Shown: positions 1-8,881, counted from the first letter of the stretch. The stretch: DNA of 56,731 bases from an uncultured Collinsella sp. (GCA_900544725.1 UQWK01000005.1:1-56731), one strand, 5' to 3'. Numbers and translations are program-made. The notes: generated from the letters alone by a model not told the origin.

Positions 1-212
1 GCACGCTCCATGCCACCGGCAGCGCCGGCCATGCCGCGGAAAATATTGCCGCCGCCGACAACGACGCCGACCTCATGGCCAACGGCGAGCAGCTCCTTGA
101 CCTGCTTGGCAAGATGGTCGGTAACCTTGGGGTCGATGCCATATTGGCCGTCGCCCATCAGTGCTTCGCCGGAAAGCTTAAGAAGCACGCGTTTATATCG
201 GATGTCGGACAA
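1..212 (-). CDS. pyrH: UMP kinase, 5' part only (runs off the window)
   Basis: Uridylate kinase phosphorylates UMP to UDP in pyrimidine nucleotide synthesis. Only the first 70 codons are present. The reading frame opens with a TTG (210-212) preceded by an AGGAGG-type ribosome site at about 216-222. The N-terminus reads MSDIRYKRVLLKLSGEALMG, the amino-acid-kinase opening with the conserved KLSGE motif, followed by the glycine-rich GGGNIFRG loop about 40 residues later. It lies downstream of rpsB-tsf, the order seen in many bacteria, but a good terminator separates it from tsf, so it probably has its own promoter or relies on read-through. The rest of the gene is outside the window. Confidence 0.93.
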   Translation of the reverse strand, partial: MSDIRYKRVLLKLSGEALMGDGQYGIDPKVTDHLAKQVKELLAVGHEVGVVVGGGNIFRGMAGAAGGMER

Positions 213-271
213 AGCGATCCTCCTTTAATTAGACTCACAACATAATATCAAAGGCTTAACGGAGAGCCATG

Positions 272-305
272 AAAAAGCAGGCTGTGAGTAAAACCCACAG
301 CCTGC
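272..305 (-). terminator. Rho-independent terminator after tsf
   Basis: A perfect 10-bp stem (GCAGGCTGTG at 277-286 against 296-305) with a 9-nt loop is followed, in the leftward direction, by five T residues (272-276). It ends the rpsB-tsf transcript before pyrH. Confidence 0.9.
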
Positions 306-329
306 TCATTACCAGCTACAAGAGCTTAT

Positions 330-1199
330 TTACTCGCCACGGACCAGACGGTCAAAGGCAACGACGGTAATGGTGTCGCCGAGCTCCTTGGAGACCTGCT
401 CAGCGTACTTCTTGATGGTGAGGGAGCTGTCCTTGATGAACTCCTGCTCGGTGAGCACGGACTGCTTGTAGAACTTCTCCAGACGGCCAACAGCCATCTT
501 CTCCTGGATAGCCTCGGGCTTGCCGGACTCGGCAGCCTGAGCCATGTAGATCTGCTTCTCGTGCTCGACGGTCTCAGCCGGAACCTGATCGCGGGTAGCG
601 CAGATCGGGGCGACGGCGGCAACCTGAAGGGCAACGTCGTGAGCAAAGGTCTTGAAGGACTCAGCCTGAGCGGTCTCGGCCTTCTCGAAAGCGAACTCGA
701 CGAGAACGCCGATCTTACCACCCATGTGGATGTAAGAAGCGAGAGCGCCGTTCTCAGCCTTGCGGGCGGCGAAACGGGAGATCTTCATGTTCTCGCCCAT
801 GATGTGAATCATCTCGGTGAGCTCGGAGGAAACGGTCTCCTCGCCCATCGGCTTCTCGAGCAGAGCGTCGACGTCAGCAGGCTCGGTGGTAGCGACAACC
901 TCAGCGACCTTGGAAGCAAAGCCGGTGAACTTGGCGTTGGAGCCGACGAAGTCGGTCTCGCAGGAGAGCTCGAGCAGAGCGCCGGTCTTGCCGTCCTCGG
1001 AGACGAACGCGGCGACAGCGCCCTCGTTGGTCTCACGGCCAGCCTTCTTAGCAGCCTTGGCGAGGCCGTTCTTGCGCAGAACGTCGACAGCGGCGTCCAT
1101 GTCGCCGTCAGCCTCGACGAGAGCCTTCTTGCACTCCATCATCGGGGAGTCGGTCATCTCGCGGAGCTGCTTGACCATAGCGGCGGTAATCTGGGCCAT
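330..1199 (-). CDS. tsf: Elongation factor Ts
   Basis: EF-Ts is the nucleotide exchange factor that regenerates EF-Tu-GTP. The 289-residue product begins MAQITAAMVKQLREMTDSPM, with the N-terminal UBA-like domain, and carries the diagnostic TDFV motif in the context LSCETDFVGSN near residue 85. The coiled-coil and C-terminal core regions follow and the length is normal. The ATG at 1199 is chosen over an upstream in-frame ATG because AAAGGAA lies at the right distance from it and homology starts there. It is 45 nt downstream of rpsB in one operon and is followed by a strong terminator. Confidence 0.96.
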   Translation of the reverse strand: MAQITAAMVKQLREMTDSPMMECKKALVEADGDMDAAVDVLRKNGLAKAAKKAGRETNEGAVAAFVSEDGKTGALLELSCETDFVGSNAKFTGFASKVAEVVATTEPADVDALLEKPMGEETVSSELTEMIHIMGENMKISRFAARKAENGALASYIHMGGKIGVLVEFAFEKAETAQAESFKTFAHDVALQVAAVAPICATRDQVPAETVEHEKQIYMAQAAESGKPEAIQEKMAVGRLEKFYKQSVLTEQEFIKDSSLTIKKYAEQVSKELGDTITVVAFDRLVRGE

Positions 1200-1244
1200 T
1201 GTGGTTCCTTTCAAAGAGATGAAAAAGAATTAACTAAGACTGAT

Positions 1245-1973
1245 TTACTCGGCCTTGGGCTCAGCGGCCATCTCGGCCTCGGAGACCTGCTCCTTGCCGG
1301 AGCCAGCGAGGCAGGCGTCAGCCATGAGCTCGCACATAAGGGTGACAGCGGAGATAGCGTCATCGTTGCAGGGGATGCCGTACTCGACCTCGTCGGGATC
1401 GGAGTTGGTGTCGATCAGAGCGACGACGGGGATGTTCAGGCGCTGGGCCTCCTTGATGGCGTTCTCCTCGCGCTTGGTGTCGATGACGAAGAGAGCCTGG
1501 GGCAGACCCTTCATGTCGCGGGCGCCACCGAGGTTGGTCTGGAGCTTGGTGAGCTCCTTGCCCAGAACAGCCTGCTCCTTCTTGGGCAGAACAGCCATGC
1601 GGCCGTCCTCGACCATGGCCTCGAGCTCCTCCATGCGGTTGATGCGGGAGCGGATGGTGACGAAGTTGGTCAGCATGCCGCCGAGCCAGCGCTGGTTGAT
1701 GTAAGGCATGTTGGCGCGCTCAGCAGCGTTCTTGACGGCCTCCTGAGCCTGCTTCTTGGTGCCGACGAACAGCACGTTGCCGCCCTTGGCGACGTTCTTG
1801 ACGAAGGTGTAGGCCTGGTCGGCGTCGAGGATGGTCTGCTTGAGGTCGAGGATGTAGATGCCGTTGCGCTCACCGAAGATGAACGGCTTCATCTTGGGGT
1901 TCCAGCGACGGGTCTGGTGACCGAAGTGGCAGCCGGCCTCGAGCAGGGTGCGGATATTAATCTTGGTAGCCAT
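1245..1973 (-). CDS. rpsB: 30S ribosomal protein S2
   Basis: Small-subunit protein S2. The 242-residue product starts MATKINIRTLLEAGCHFGHQ and contains the S2 signatures GHQTRRWNPKM and FVGTKKQAQEAV, with an acidic C-terminal tail. A strong AGGAGG site lies 7 nt before the ATG. It is the first gene of the rpsB-tsf operon. The untranslated leader, from the promoter near 2115 to the ATG, is about 135 nt and contains small hairpins (GTTGC paired with GCAAC near 2090-2105). Autoregulation by S2 is known in other bacteria and is plausible here, but I see no recognised motif. Confidence 0.96.
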   Translation of the reverse strand: MATKINIRTLLEAGCHFGHQTRRWNPKMKPFIFGERNGIYILDLKQTILDADQAYTFVKNVAKGGNVLFVGTKKQAQEAVKNAAERANMPYINQRWLGGMLTNFVTIRSRINRMEELEAMVEDGRMAVLPKKEQAVLGKELTKLQTNLGGARDMKGLPQALFVIDTKREENAIKEAQRLNIPVVALIDTNSDPDEVEYGIPCNDDAISAVTLMCELMADACLAGSGKEQVSEAEMAAEPKAE

Positions 1974-2114
1974 GTTAAACCTCCTGTGGTTTGCCTCCGC
2001 GCGGGGTCATCCTCCAAAACCAACCCGGACATGTGCTACCAAAGCCCGGGCACCACGGTATGAAGTAGCCGCGCGTGCGTGATAAAAACCTGTTGCCGTG
2101 AAGCAACCTGATGA

Positions 2115-2143
2115 ATGATAGCAGGATTGCCTCTTTCTGCCAA
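2115..2143 (-). promoter_or_regulatory. rpsB-tsf promoter
   Basis: Read leftward: -35 TTGGCA (2138-2143), 17-bp spacer, -10 TATCAT (2115-2120). This is near consensus for a vegetative sigma factor and sits in the gap between xerC and rpsB, giving a leader of about 135 nt. Confidence 0.75.
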
Positions 2144-2189
2144 CCCGCAATCAAAACCACACACCTAAGCGCAACGCGAGCCGTCCAGC

Positions 2190-3032
2190 TTACTCGCCCC
2201 GGGGATGGGCCTGGGTCACGGCGCGCTTAAGCCGGTCGGGCGTGAGATGCGTGTAGATCTGCGTCGTGGACAGGCTCGCATGCCCCAGCAGCTCTTGAAC
2301 CGAACGCAGATCCGCGCCGCCCTCAAGCAGATCGGTCGCAAACGTATGACGCATCGCATGAGGCGCGATGTCGGCCGGAATGCCGGCGCACGTCGCCAGC
2401 ATATGGAACCGTCGCCTGAGCATAGCGGCACTCATGCGATTACCGCGCGCAGAAATATACAGCGGATGGGGACCGTTTACGGTATCGCGACGCTTAGCCT
2501 GCGCGAGCAACTCCGGTCTCCCCTCCTCGACATAAGTGCGCGTCGCCTCAAGTGCGCGACGATACAGAGGAACGATGCGCTCCTTGCTCCCCTTGCCCCA
2601 AAGGCGAACCACGCGCTCCGACCAAGCGATGGATTCCACGTTAAGCGCGGCAAGCTCCGAGATGCGGGCACCCGAGGCATAGAGCAGCTCGAGCATCGCC
2701 GCATCGCGCAGTCCCACGGGCGTCGAAGTATCAGGCGTCTTGAGCAGCGCCTCGACCTGTTGGGTCGTCAGCACACCGGGCAGGTCGCGCGGCAGCTTGG
2801 GCGACGCGATCGCCGAGACCGCATCACCCTCGACAATCCCCTCGGCAGCCATCCAACGATAGAGCGACCGAATAGCCGACAAATGCGCGGCAATGGTGCG
2901 AGGCGCCACCTGCTCGCGCGAAAACTCGGCCAAATACGCGCGGACGGTACGCACATCGGCCATACGCGCATCGACACCCGTACGCTCGCACCAGGCAGCA
3001 AAGCGCTCCAACCGCGATCCATAGGCAGTCAC
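2190..3032 (-). CDS. xerC: Tyrosine recombinase XerC-like (start codon uncertain)
   Basis: Site-specific tyrosine recombinase of the XerC/D type that resolves chromosome dimers at dif. The catalytic domain shows R in ASGARISELAAL, HAMRHTFATDLL (H-x-x-R), LGHASLSTTQIYTH and the Tyr nucleophile in that last motif. The interval given starts at the first ordinary start codon (GTG, 3032) and would encode 280 residues. However, clear XerC N-terminal sequence (DSFIAYIARVEGLSPNT) continues in frame upstream to about 3098-3110 with no ATG, GTG or TTG before the preceding stop. The true start may be a rare codon: ATA at 3108-3110, overlapping the trmFO stop, or CTG at 3096-3098. It lies directly behind trmFO. 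Confidence 0.85.
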   Translation of the reverse strand: MTAYGSRLERFAAWCERTGVDARMADVRTVRAYLAEFSREQVAPRTIAAHLSAIRSLYRWMAAEGIVEGDAVSAIASPKLPRDLPGVLTTQQVEALLKTPDTSTPVGLRDAAMLELLYASGARISELAALNVESIAWSERVVRLWGKGSKERIVPLYRRALEATRTYVEEGRPELLAQAKRRDTVNGPHPLYISARGNRMSAAMLRRRFHMLATCAGIPADIAPHAMRHTFATDLLEGGADLRSVQELLGHASLSTTQIYTHLTPDRLKRAVTQAHPRGE

Positions 3033-3106
3033 CGTATTGGGAGAGAGCCCCTCGACACGTGCGATGTAGGCGATAAACGAGTCGACGGTATCGTACAGGT
3101 CAAAGG

Positions 3107-4450
3107 CTATGACCGGTCGCCCCCAAACAAGTCGGAACGCGTGGCCAAGTAGGCATCGAGGGCCTCGAGCGCGCGATCCGCATATGCCTGGTAGCGGTCG
3201 CGTTTACTGCGGCGCTTGCCGTCCTCGAGCGGTGGCACCAGGCCAAAATTGACATGCATGGGCTGATAGCCCACCGTTGCCGGATCGGTCGCATAGCCCA
3301 CGAGCGCGCCCAGGGCACCCACGCGAGGAAGCTCAACAGGAGCCGCACAGATAGCCTCGGCATAGGTGTTGAGCGCAGCGAGCAGACCGGTCGCCACGGC
3401 CTCCATATAGCCTTCGGTGCCGGTGATCTGACCGGCGAGGCGCACGCTCGTACCGGGCACGGCAAAGGTGCCGTCAAGAACGTGCGGCGCATCGACAAAA
3501 GTATTGCGGTGCATGACGCCATAACGGAAGAACTCGGCATTCTCCAGACCGGGAACCATATGGAAGACACGCTTTTGTTCGCCAAAGGTCAGGTTGGTCT
3601 GGAAGCCCACCAGGTTGTAGGCGGTCTTCTCCTTGTTCTCGGCGCGCAGCTGAATCGCCGCCCAAGGGCGACGTCCGGTACGCGGGTCGGTGAGGCCGAC
3701 GGGCTTCATGGCGCCAAAGCGGATGGCATCCTTGCCAGTGCGGGCGACTTCCTCGGCAGGCTGACAGGCCTGGAACAGGTCACCACCCTCAAAGTCCTTG
3801 AGCACAACGCGATCGGCGGTGGTGAGTGCCTCAATAAAGGCCTCGTACTCCTCCTTGTTGAGCGGAGCATTGAGATAGTCGCCGCTCCCCTGCTCCTCAT
3901 AGCGCGACTGCGAAAACAGCACGTCCATATCGAGCGTGGAGGCATCGACGATTGGCGCGGCAGCGTCAAAGAACGCCAAGGCGTCGCCACCGACGAGCTT
4001 CATGACCTCTTCGCTCAATGCCGGAGAACACAGCGGGCCCGCGGCAATGACCACGTGGCCCTCGGGAATCTGCGTGACCTCGCCGTGCACAACCTCGATA
4101 TTGGGTCGGGCGGCAACCTCGGCCTCGACAAGCTCGGAAAACTTGACGCGGTCGACCGCCAGGGCACCGCCAGCGGGAACGGCCGCACGATGGGCGCAAT
4201 CGAGCAAGACCGAGCCCATACGCTCAAGCTCGGCCTTTAACAAGCCCGCAGCAGAGTCCGGACGGGTTGACTTAAACGAATTTGAGCAGACGAGCTCGGC
4301 CAGGTGGTCGGTATGGTGGGCCGGAGAGCTCACCTGGGGGCGCATCTCGCACAGCTTTACGGCAAACCCGCGATCTGCCAGCTGGATCGCACATTCCGAA
4401 CCCGCCAGACCGCCACCGATAACCGTCACCTGATCGAACTGCATCTGCAA
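3107..4450 (-). CDS. trmFO: Methylenetetrahydrofolate-tRNA (uracil-5-)-methyltransferase TrmFO
   Basis: Folate- and FAD-dependent enzyme that makes 5-methyluridine at position 54 of tRNA. The 447-residue protein opens with a dinucleotide-binding Rossmann motif, VTVIGGGLAGSECA, followed by the GidA/TrmFO signature CEMRP. LVCSNSFKS and a C-terminal GYQPMHVNFGL segment are also typical of TrmFO. Length is normal. It lies between dprA and xerC, a conserved order in many Gram-positives, and its stop codon overlaps the presumed xerC start. Eight bases separate it from the end of dprA, so it is very likely co-transcribed with the competence-type genes upstream. Confidence 0.95.
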   Translation of the reverse strand: MQMQFDQVTVIGGGLAGSECAIQLADRGFAVKLCEMRPQVSSPAHHTDHLAELVCSNSFKSTRPDSAAGLLKAELERMGSVLLDCAHRAAVPAGGALAVDRVKFSELVEAEVAARPNIEVVHGEVTQIPEGHVVIAAGPLCSPALSEEVMKLVGGDALAFFDAAAPIVDASTLDMDVLFSQSRYEEQGSGDYLNAPLNKEEYEAFIEALTTADRVVLKDFEGGDLFQACQPAEEVARTGKDAIRFGAMKPVGLTDPRTGRRPWAAIQLRAENKEKTAYNLVGFQTNLTFGEQKRVFHMVPGLENAEFFRYGVMHRNTFVDAPHVLDGTFAVPGTSVRLAGQITGTEGYMEAVATGLLAALNTYAEAICAAPVELPRVGALGALVGYATDPATVGYQPMHVNFGLVPPLEDGKRRSKRDRYQAYADRALEALDAYLATRSDLFGGDRS

Positions 4451-4458
4451 ACACCTTT

Positions 4459-5391
4459 CTAATTGACACGCTTTCCATTGTGACCGAAGGGCGTCTGGGC
4501 GTGAAGCGCAAACTTTGAGGGCGCATACCTTCCATCCATCATGCGCTCGATAAGACCCTCGAGCTCGAGCGAGCCCAAGAGTTTGAGCACGCCGACAGCA
4601 TCAAGCGAGACGAGCGCGGCAATGTCGTCGACCTTGAGCGGCGAGGCGATTAGCGCGTGCATCACGGCCTGCTGCGTGGGGTCCAAATCGGCGATGCCAG
4701 GTGCATCGGGGCGCGAGTAGCGCAGCGTGCCGTAGATGCGCGAGATGGCCATCTCGATTGATTCCTCATCAATGATGCAGCAGGCGCCGTTAGCGATGAG
4801 ATAGTTAGTCCCGCGCGACTCAGGCGATAGAATGGAGCCCGGCACTGCAAGGAGCTCTCGTCCCAAGTCCATAGCGGCCTCCGCCGTGGAGAACGTACCC
4901 GAGGGCATGCCCGCCTCGGAAACAAAGAGTGCCTGCGACAAGGCAGCGATTACGCGATTGCGTCGCGGAAAGGCGAACTTACGCGGTCCCATACCCCACG
5001 GCGAAATCGAAACGACCGCGCCGCCCGTATCGAGCGTGCGCGTGATGAGGCCGGCGCTCGAGCGCGGATAGACAACATCGGCGCCGGTCCCCAGTACCAC
5101 GATGTGTTTGCCCCCGGCGTTGACCGCAGCCCAACCCGACGCCTGGTCGCAGCCGACCGCACCGCCCGAGACCACCGTCACTCCTGCCTCAACTGCCACC
5201 TTGGCCGCAAGCTCTGCCACGGCGAGACCGTACGGCGATGCCTTGCGTGCACCGATGATGGATAGCGCAGGCGTCGAAAGCACCTCGGGGTTGCCGCGCA
5301 CATAGAGTGTCTGGGGTACATCAGAGAGCTCCAAAACCGTATCTGGATACAACGCATCACCGGGATGCAACTCAAAAGCCTCCCCGGGCAT
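4459..5391 (-). CDS. dprA: DNA-processing protein DprA/Smf
   Basis: DprA loads RecA onto incoming single-stranded DNA in transformation. The 310-residue product has a Rossmann-like core: SIIGARKASPYG at about 44-55, VVLGTGADVVYP, and FPRRNRVIAALSQALFVSEAG, all hallmarks of the family. The C-terminal 70 residues look like the usual winged-helix domain. The chosen ATG (5389-5391) overlaps the comM stop codon as TAATG, which implies translational coupling; upstream in-frame codons encode arginine-rich sequence from the comM reverse frame and are not part of the protein. No other competence uptake genes are in view, so a transformation role is inferred only from the family. Confidence 0.94.
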   Translation of the reverse strand: MPGEAFELHPGDALYPDTVLELSDVPQTLYVRGNPEVLSTPALSIIGARKASPYGLAVAELAAKVAVEAGVTVVSGGAVGCDQASGWAAVNAGGKHIVVLGTGADVVYPRSSAGLITRTLDTGGAVVSISPWGMGPRKFAFPRRNRVIAALSQALFVSEAGMPSGTFSTAEAAMDLGRELLAVPGSILSPESRGTNYLIANGACCIIDEESIEMAISRIYGTLRYSRPDAPGIADLDPTQQAVMHALIASPLKVDDIAALVSLDAVGVLKLLGSLELEGLIERMMDGRYAPSKFALHAQTPFGHNGKRVN

Positions 5392-6914
5392 TACTGGTCC
5401 CTCCTCCCCTGGTACATCGCCGCCTCGAGCACGTGATCCTGCGACACCCGTTCGCTTTCGGCAACATCGGCGATCGTGCGTGCGATGCGTACCAGGCGCA
5501 CGATGCCGCGACCCGTGAGATGTGTGCGCTTCGACAGGCCGAGCACGCATTTCTCGGCAGCCTCATCAAGCCCAAAGGTCGAAACGACGCCGTCAATGGA
5601 GCGCGATTCATCTTCCTCGGCCTCGGTGTCCGCATCGTCCATACGGGATTCACGCCAGGCGCGAAAGGCGCGCCCACGCACGACGTAATCGCGCAGCTCG
5701 GCTGACGACATACCCTCCGCGCCCTCAATGATCACCTGAGGATCGGGGCGGGTCACATCGATCATCATGTCGATACGATCAGCCAAAGGACCGCGCAACT
5801 TTCCCCGGTAGCGCTCGACCATCGACGCGGAACAGCGACACGGCACTTCGCGATCGCCCAAAAACCCACAGGGGCAGGGATTACTCGCGGCCAGGAGCTG
5901 AAAGCGCGATGGGAACGTAAAGGCCCCGTCAACGCGCACGATCCTGACGTAGCCGCGTTCGATGGGCTGACGTAGCGTCTGAAGCACGCCGGTGGGAAAC
6001 TCGGCGAGCTCGTCCAAAAAGAGCACGCCGCCATGAGCGAGGCTAATTTCGCCCGGATGCACCGGACGCCCGCCGCCGATGAGTCCCGCGGTCGAAATAC
6101 TGTGATGCGGGCTGCGGAAGGGGCGATGCCCCGCAAGCAGTCCGTCGATGTTCTCGCCCAAGACCGAATGGATGCACAGTGCCTCTTGCTGATCCTCGAG
6201 AGAAAGCTCGGGCAAAATGCCCGTCATGCGCCGCGCAAGCATGGTCTTGCCCGAACCGGGCGAGCCGATCATGAGCAGGCCGAGCTCGCCGGCGGCCGCA
6301 AGCGCCATGCCACGTTTGGCGACCTCCTGTCCCAGCACGTCGGCATAATCGAGCTCGGGCTCAAAGGTCGCCTCGAGCACTTCAGAATCCAGGTAATGCC
6401 GTGCGGCATCCCCCATGCCATGGGCAAGCTGAGATAGGTGGTCGATAAACCCGCAGTCAACGCCCGCAAGCGGGACATGCTGATCGGACCTACCGGCGAT
6501 AAAGGAAAGCCCCATATCGCGCGCCAACAGCTGAAACGCCACCTCGCCCTTGACGGGTAGCACCGTGCCGTCCAGACCAAGCTCGCCCGCGATAAGGCAG
6601 CGATCGAGGTTGTCACGGGGAATCTGCCCATCGGCCGCCAGAACCGCGATGGCAATCGGCAGGTCAAAACCGCTGCCGGTTTTACGGATATCGCCGGGTG
6701 CCAGGTTGACGGTAATGCCAGAGCGCGGGATCTCGAAGCCGGCCGAGCGCATGGCGCACCGGATACGCCCGCGCGACTCCATCACCTCCATACTCGGAAT
6801 GCCGAGCATCTGGATACCCGGAACGCCACCGGCAAGCGAGACCTCGACGGTGACGGGAATTGCCTCGACGCCGCGGATACAGGCCGCGTGCACGGTAAAG
6901 GTCTCGAACGCCAT
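5391..6914 (-). CDS. comM: ComM/YifB-family Mg-chelatase-like AAA+ ATPase
   Basis: ComM is a hexameric helicase that promotes branch migration during natural transformation; the family is widespread and also found in non-transforming bacteria. The protein (507 residues from the chosen ATG) has the N-terminal ChlI-like domain (VHAACIRGVEAIPVTVEVSL), a Walker A GSPGSGKT near residue 217, a Walker B region GGVLFLDELAEF, the cysteine-rich SNPCPCGFLGD segment, and the C-terminal Mg-chelatase domain with LTGRGIVRLVRIARTIAD. The ATG at 6912-6914 overlaps the yraN stop as TGATG, so I prefer it to the TTG five codons upstream. It is coupled to dprA downstream. Confidence 0.94.
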   Translation of the reverse strand: MAFETFTVHAACIRGVEAIPVTVEVSLAGGVPGIQMLGIPSMEVMESRGRIRCAMRSAGFEIPRSGITVNLAPGDIRKTGSGFDLPIAIAVLAADGQIPRDNLDRCLIAGELGLDGTVLPVKGEVAFQLLARDMGLSFIAGRSDQHVPLAGVDCGFIDHLSQLAHGMGDAARHYLDSEVLEATFEPELDYADVLGQEVAKRGMALAAAGELGLLMIGSPGSGKTMLARRMTGILPELSLEDQQEALCIHSVLGENIDGLLAGHRPFRSPHHSISTAGLIGGGRPVHPGEISLAHGGVLFLDELAEFPTGVLQTLRQPIERGYVRIVRVDGAFTFPSRFQLLAASNPCPCGFLGDREVPCRCSASMVERYRGKLRGPLADRIDMMIDVTRPDPQVIIEGAEGMSSAELRDYVVRGRAFRAWRESRMDDADTEAEEDESRSIDGVVSTFGLDEAAEKCVLGLSKRTHLTGRGIVRLVRIARTIADVAESERVSQDHVLEAAMYQGRRDQ

Positions 6915-7399
6915 CACGACACCTGCCAATCGAACGCATTGTACTGGTGCTCAATCTCGGCGATATGCCCGCCGCGGATGGTGACGCCCACAGCATCGAA
7001 GCGAATCGACCTGAGCGGATAGTGCTCCATGAGATAGCAACTTGCGATGCGGCGATACCGACGCTGCTTTTGGGCGTCCACGGCCTCCTCGGGAAAGACC
7101 CGCGTGGTGCAATCCAGGGCGACGCGTCTCGTCTTGACCTCGGCCATCACCACGACATCGTCGAGCTCGTCGAGCAGCACCAGATCGGCTTCGCCCTCAA
7201 TGCAACGATAGCCCTGCTCCAACAAGGTGTATCCACGCTCGTTAAAGTAATCGATGGTGATCAGCTCGCCCAGCATGCCGAGCTCGCGGGGACTGAGCCC
7301 CTTGATAAACTCGGGCGTCATCGCCCCGCAGTCGAGCTCGCCGTCTTCCCAGCGCTCCTTGAGTTGCTGCGTCTTGCTCTTTTTGCTTGCGGCACACAT
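6914..7399 (-). CDS. YraN-family (UPF0102) nuclease-like protein
   Basis: A 161-residue member of UPF0102, a small restriction-endonuclease-fold family usually found between rnhB and comM, as here. The central segment LGELITIDYFNERGYTLLEQ is followed by EGEADLVLLDE and VVMAEVKTRR, matching the family's D-x(n)-E-V-K nuclease-like motif. The ATG at 7397-7399 is preceded by AAAGGAGA. The first 45 residues (MCAASKKSKTQQLKERWEDG onward) are an extra lysine-rich extension compared with short family members. A function in recombination or repair is often suggested for the family but is not established. Confidence 0.85.
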   Translation of the reverse strand: MCAASKKSKTQQLKERWEDGELDCGAMTPEFIKGLSPRELGMLGELITIDYFNERGYTLLEQGYRCIEGEADLVLLDELDDVVVMAEVKTRRVALDCTTRVFPEEAVDAQKQRRYRRIASCYLMEHYPLRSIRFDAVGVTIRGGHIAEIEHQYNAFDWQVS

Positions 7400-7497
7400 G
7401 GGGTCTCCTTTCCCGCACACTGCTTTGCCCCGATGATGAGGGCACCTTTCATGCGGGTAAGTACCGGAAGCAAACCAAAAGCTGACCAAATGCCGAC

Positions 7498-7539
7498 AAA
7501 AAACGGGCCGTACGCAACAATCACGTTGCACACGGCCCG
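7498..7539 (-). terminator. Rho-independent terminator after rnhB
   Basis: A long stem, 15 nt per arm with two mismatches (7504-7518 and 7525-7539, CGGGCCGT at the base), has a 6-nt loop and is followed leftward by six T residues (7498-7503). It lies downstream of rnhB and about 100 nt upstream of yraN. Confidence 0.85.
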
Positions 7540-7588
7540 CTACCAGCAAGTTTATAAAACGCCAGAGGTCCCTGTCTCCACAATTGAC

Positions 7589-8377
7589 CTAGAAAAGGCG
7601 CTCAGTCTGCAGAAAGTTTCCGCAAAAGCTCACGCGGTGCAGCGGACAAAGTCCATGTTTGCGAATCGCCTCGATGTGCTCGGGGCTTGCGTAGCCCTTC
7701 GACTCGGCCAAATGGTACTCAGGGTACTCGGCGTCGTACTCGACCATCATCTCGTCACGCGTGACCTTGGCCATGATGGAAGCCGCGGCGATACAGGCGA
7801 TTTTGGCATCGCCCTTCACCACGTCGCGCTCGTTGGGTACGGCGCCCAAGGGGTTACCGTCCATAAGCACGCAATCGGGCTCGAGCCCCGTATCGGCAAC
7901 GGCGCCCGCGACGGCAGCGCGGATGGCGCGGGCCATGCCCATATCATCGATATCCGCGGGCGCGATATGGCAAAAACCAATCGCCGTCGCGACCTCGGCA
8001 ATCTTCACAGAGAGCAGCTCGCGGCGCGCCGGCGTGAGCTTTTTGGAATCGTTGATGCCCCAGACGCGCGGCTCCATGGGAAGACACACGGCGCACACCG
8101 TCAAAGGACCGGCCACCGAGCCGCGACCCACCTCGTCCACGCCCACGACCACGCCATCCCCACCGAGCTCGTGCATCAGCTCGTACATGCCGTTGACGCG
8201 CTCGCGCTCGGCAAGTTCCTTGGCATGGCGCTTAAGGGCACGCTCGCAAGCCTTGATCACTTGCTGGCGCGGATCCTCACGATAATGCTCCACGAGGGCG
8301 GGGATCTCCTCAAACGTGGCGCTCGCCAGCTCGCCGGCAACCTGCGATGCCGAAACCGAGCTCGTCATGTTGGCCAT
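7589..8377 (-). CDS. rnhB: Ribonuclease HII
   Basis: RNase HII removes ribonucleotides from DNA and RNA-DNA hybrids. The 262-residue protein has the catalytic segment VVGVDEVGRGSVAGPLTVCA (the family's DEVGRG motif), then DSKKLTPARRELL and the acidic residue in VLMDGNPLG. An N-terminal extension of about 75 residues precedes the catalytic domain, as in several Gram-positive homologues. The start is ATG at 8377, with AAGGAGG 7 nt upstream. It sits between rplS and yraN, the standard order, with its own terminator downstream. Confidence 0.95.
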   Translation of the reverse strand: MANMTSSVSASQVAGELASATFEEIPALVEHYREDPRQQVIKACERALKRHAKELAERERVNGMYELMHELGGDGVVVGVDEVGRGSVAGPLTVCAVCLPMEPRVWGINDSKKLTPARRELLSVKIAEVATAIGFCHIAPADIDDMGMARAIRAAVAGAVADTGLEPDCVLMDGNPLGAVPNERDVVKGDAKIACIAAASIMAKVTRDEMMVEYDAEYPEYHLAESKGYASPEHIEAIRKHGLCPLHRVSFCGNFLQTERLF

Positions 8378-8406
8378 ATCAGGGCCTCCTTGCATGCAAA
8401 TCAGAT

Positions 8407-8436
8407 AAAAAGAAGGGCCACCCGAAGGTGACCCTT
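8407..8436 (-). terminator. Rho-independent terminator after rplS
   Basis: A 10-bp stem (8413-8422 with 8427-8436, including G-U pairs) closed by a TTCG tetraloop and followed leftward by a T-rich run. It ends the monocistronic rplS transcript. Confidence 0.88.
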
Positions 8437-8470
8437 TTGTCCAAATGAGTGGACAGACGCTGCGATCTTC

Positions 8471-8812
8471 TTAGCGCTTCTCGGGGATGCGAGCAGCCTT
8501 GCCCACCTTGTCGCGGAGGTAGTACAGCTTGGCGCGACGGACGCGACCATGACGGACGACCTCGAGCTTGGCGATCTTGGGGCTGTGAAGCGGGAAGGTA
8601 CGCTCAACACCGACACCGAAGGAAATCTTGCGGACGGTGAAGGTCTCACGGGCACCGGCGCCGGCCATGCGGATGACGTCGCCCTGGAAGACCTGGATGC
8701 GCTCGCGGTCGCCTTCCTTAATGCGGTAGTGAACCTTGACGTTGTCGGCGACGCGAACCTGAGGAATGTCCTCGCGGATCTGCTGACGCTCGATTGCGCG
8801 GATGTAATCCAT
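8471..8812 (-). CDS. rplS: 50S ribosomal protein L19
   Basis: Large-subunit protein L19 (113 residues). Typical features are IREDIPQVRVADNVKVHYRI, EGDRERIQVFQGDVI and FPLHSPKIAKLEVVRHGRVR. An ATG at 8810-8812 has AAGGA 8 nt upstream; a TTG two codons earlier is a possible alternative. A good promoter and a TTCG-loop terminator flank it, so it appears to be transcribed alone rather than with the rpsP-trmD group found 9 kb away, with which it is linked in many other bacteria. Confidence 0.96.
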   Translation of the reverse strand: MDYIRAIERQQIREDIPQVRVADNVKVHYRIKEGDRERIQVFQGDVIRMAGAGARETFTVRKISFGVGVERTFPLHSPKIAKLEVVRHGRVRRAKLYYLRDKVGKAARIPEKR

Positions 8813-8881
8813 GTGCAATTCCTTACTCTTCTAGAGGTGCCGTACCACCTTGGCCGGCACGTAGTTGAACAAACGTATTCG

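Noticed and set aside
561..2063. A 500-codon open frame on the plus strand opposite tsf and rpsB
   Set aside because: It runs antisense to two certain ribosomal genes; long antisense frames are common at this GC content, and the Leu/Gly/Asp/His-rich product matches nothing.
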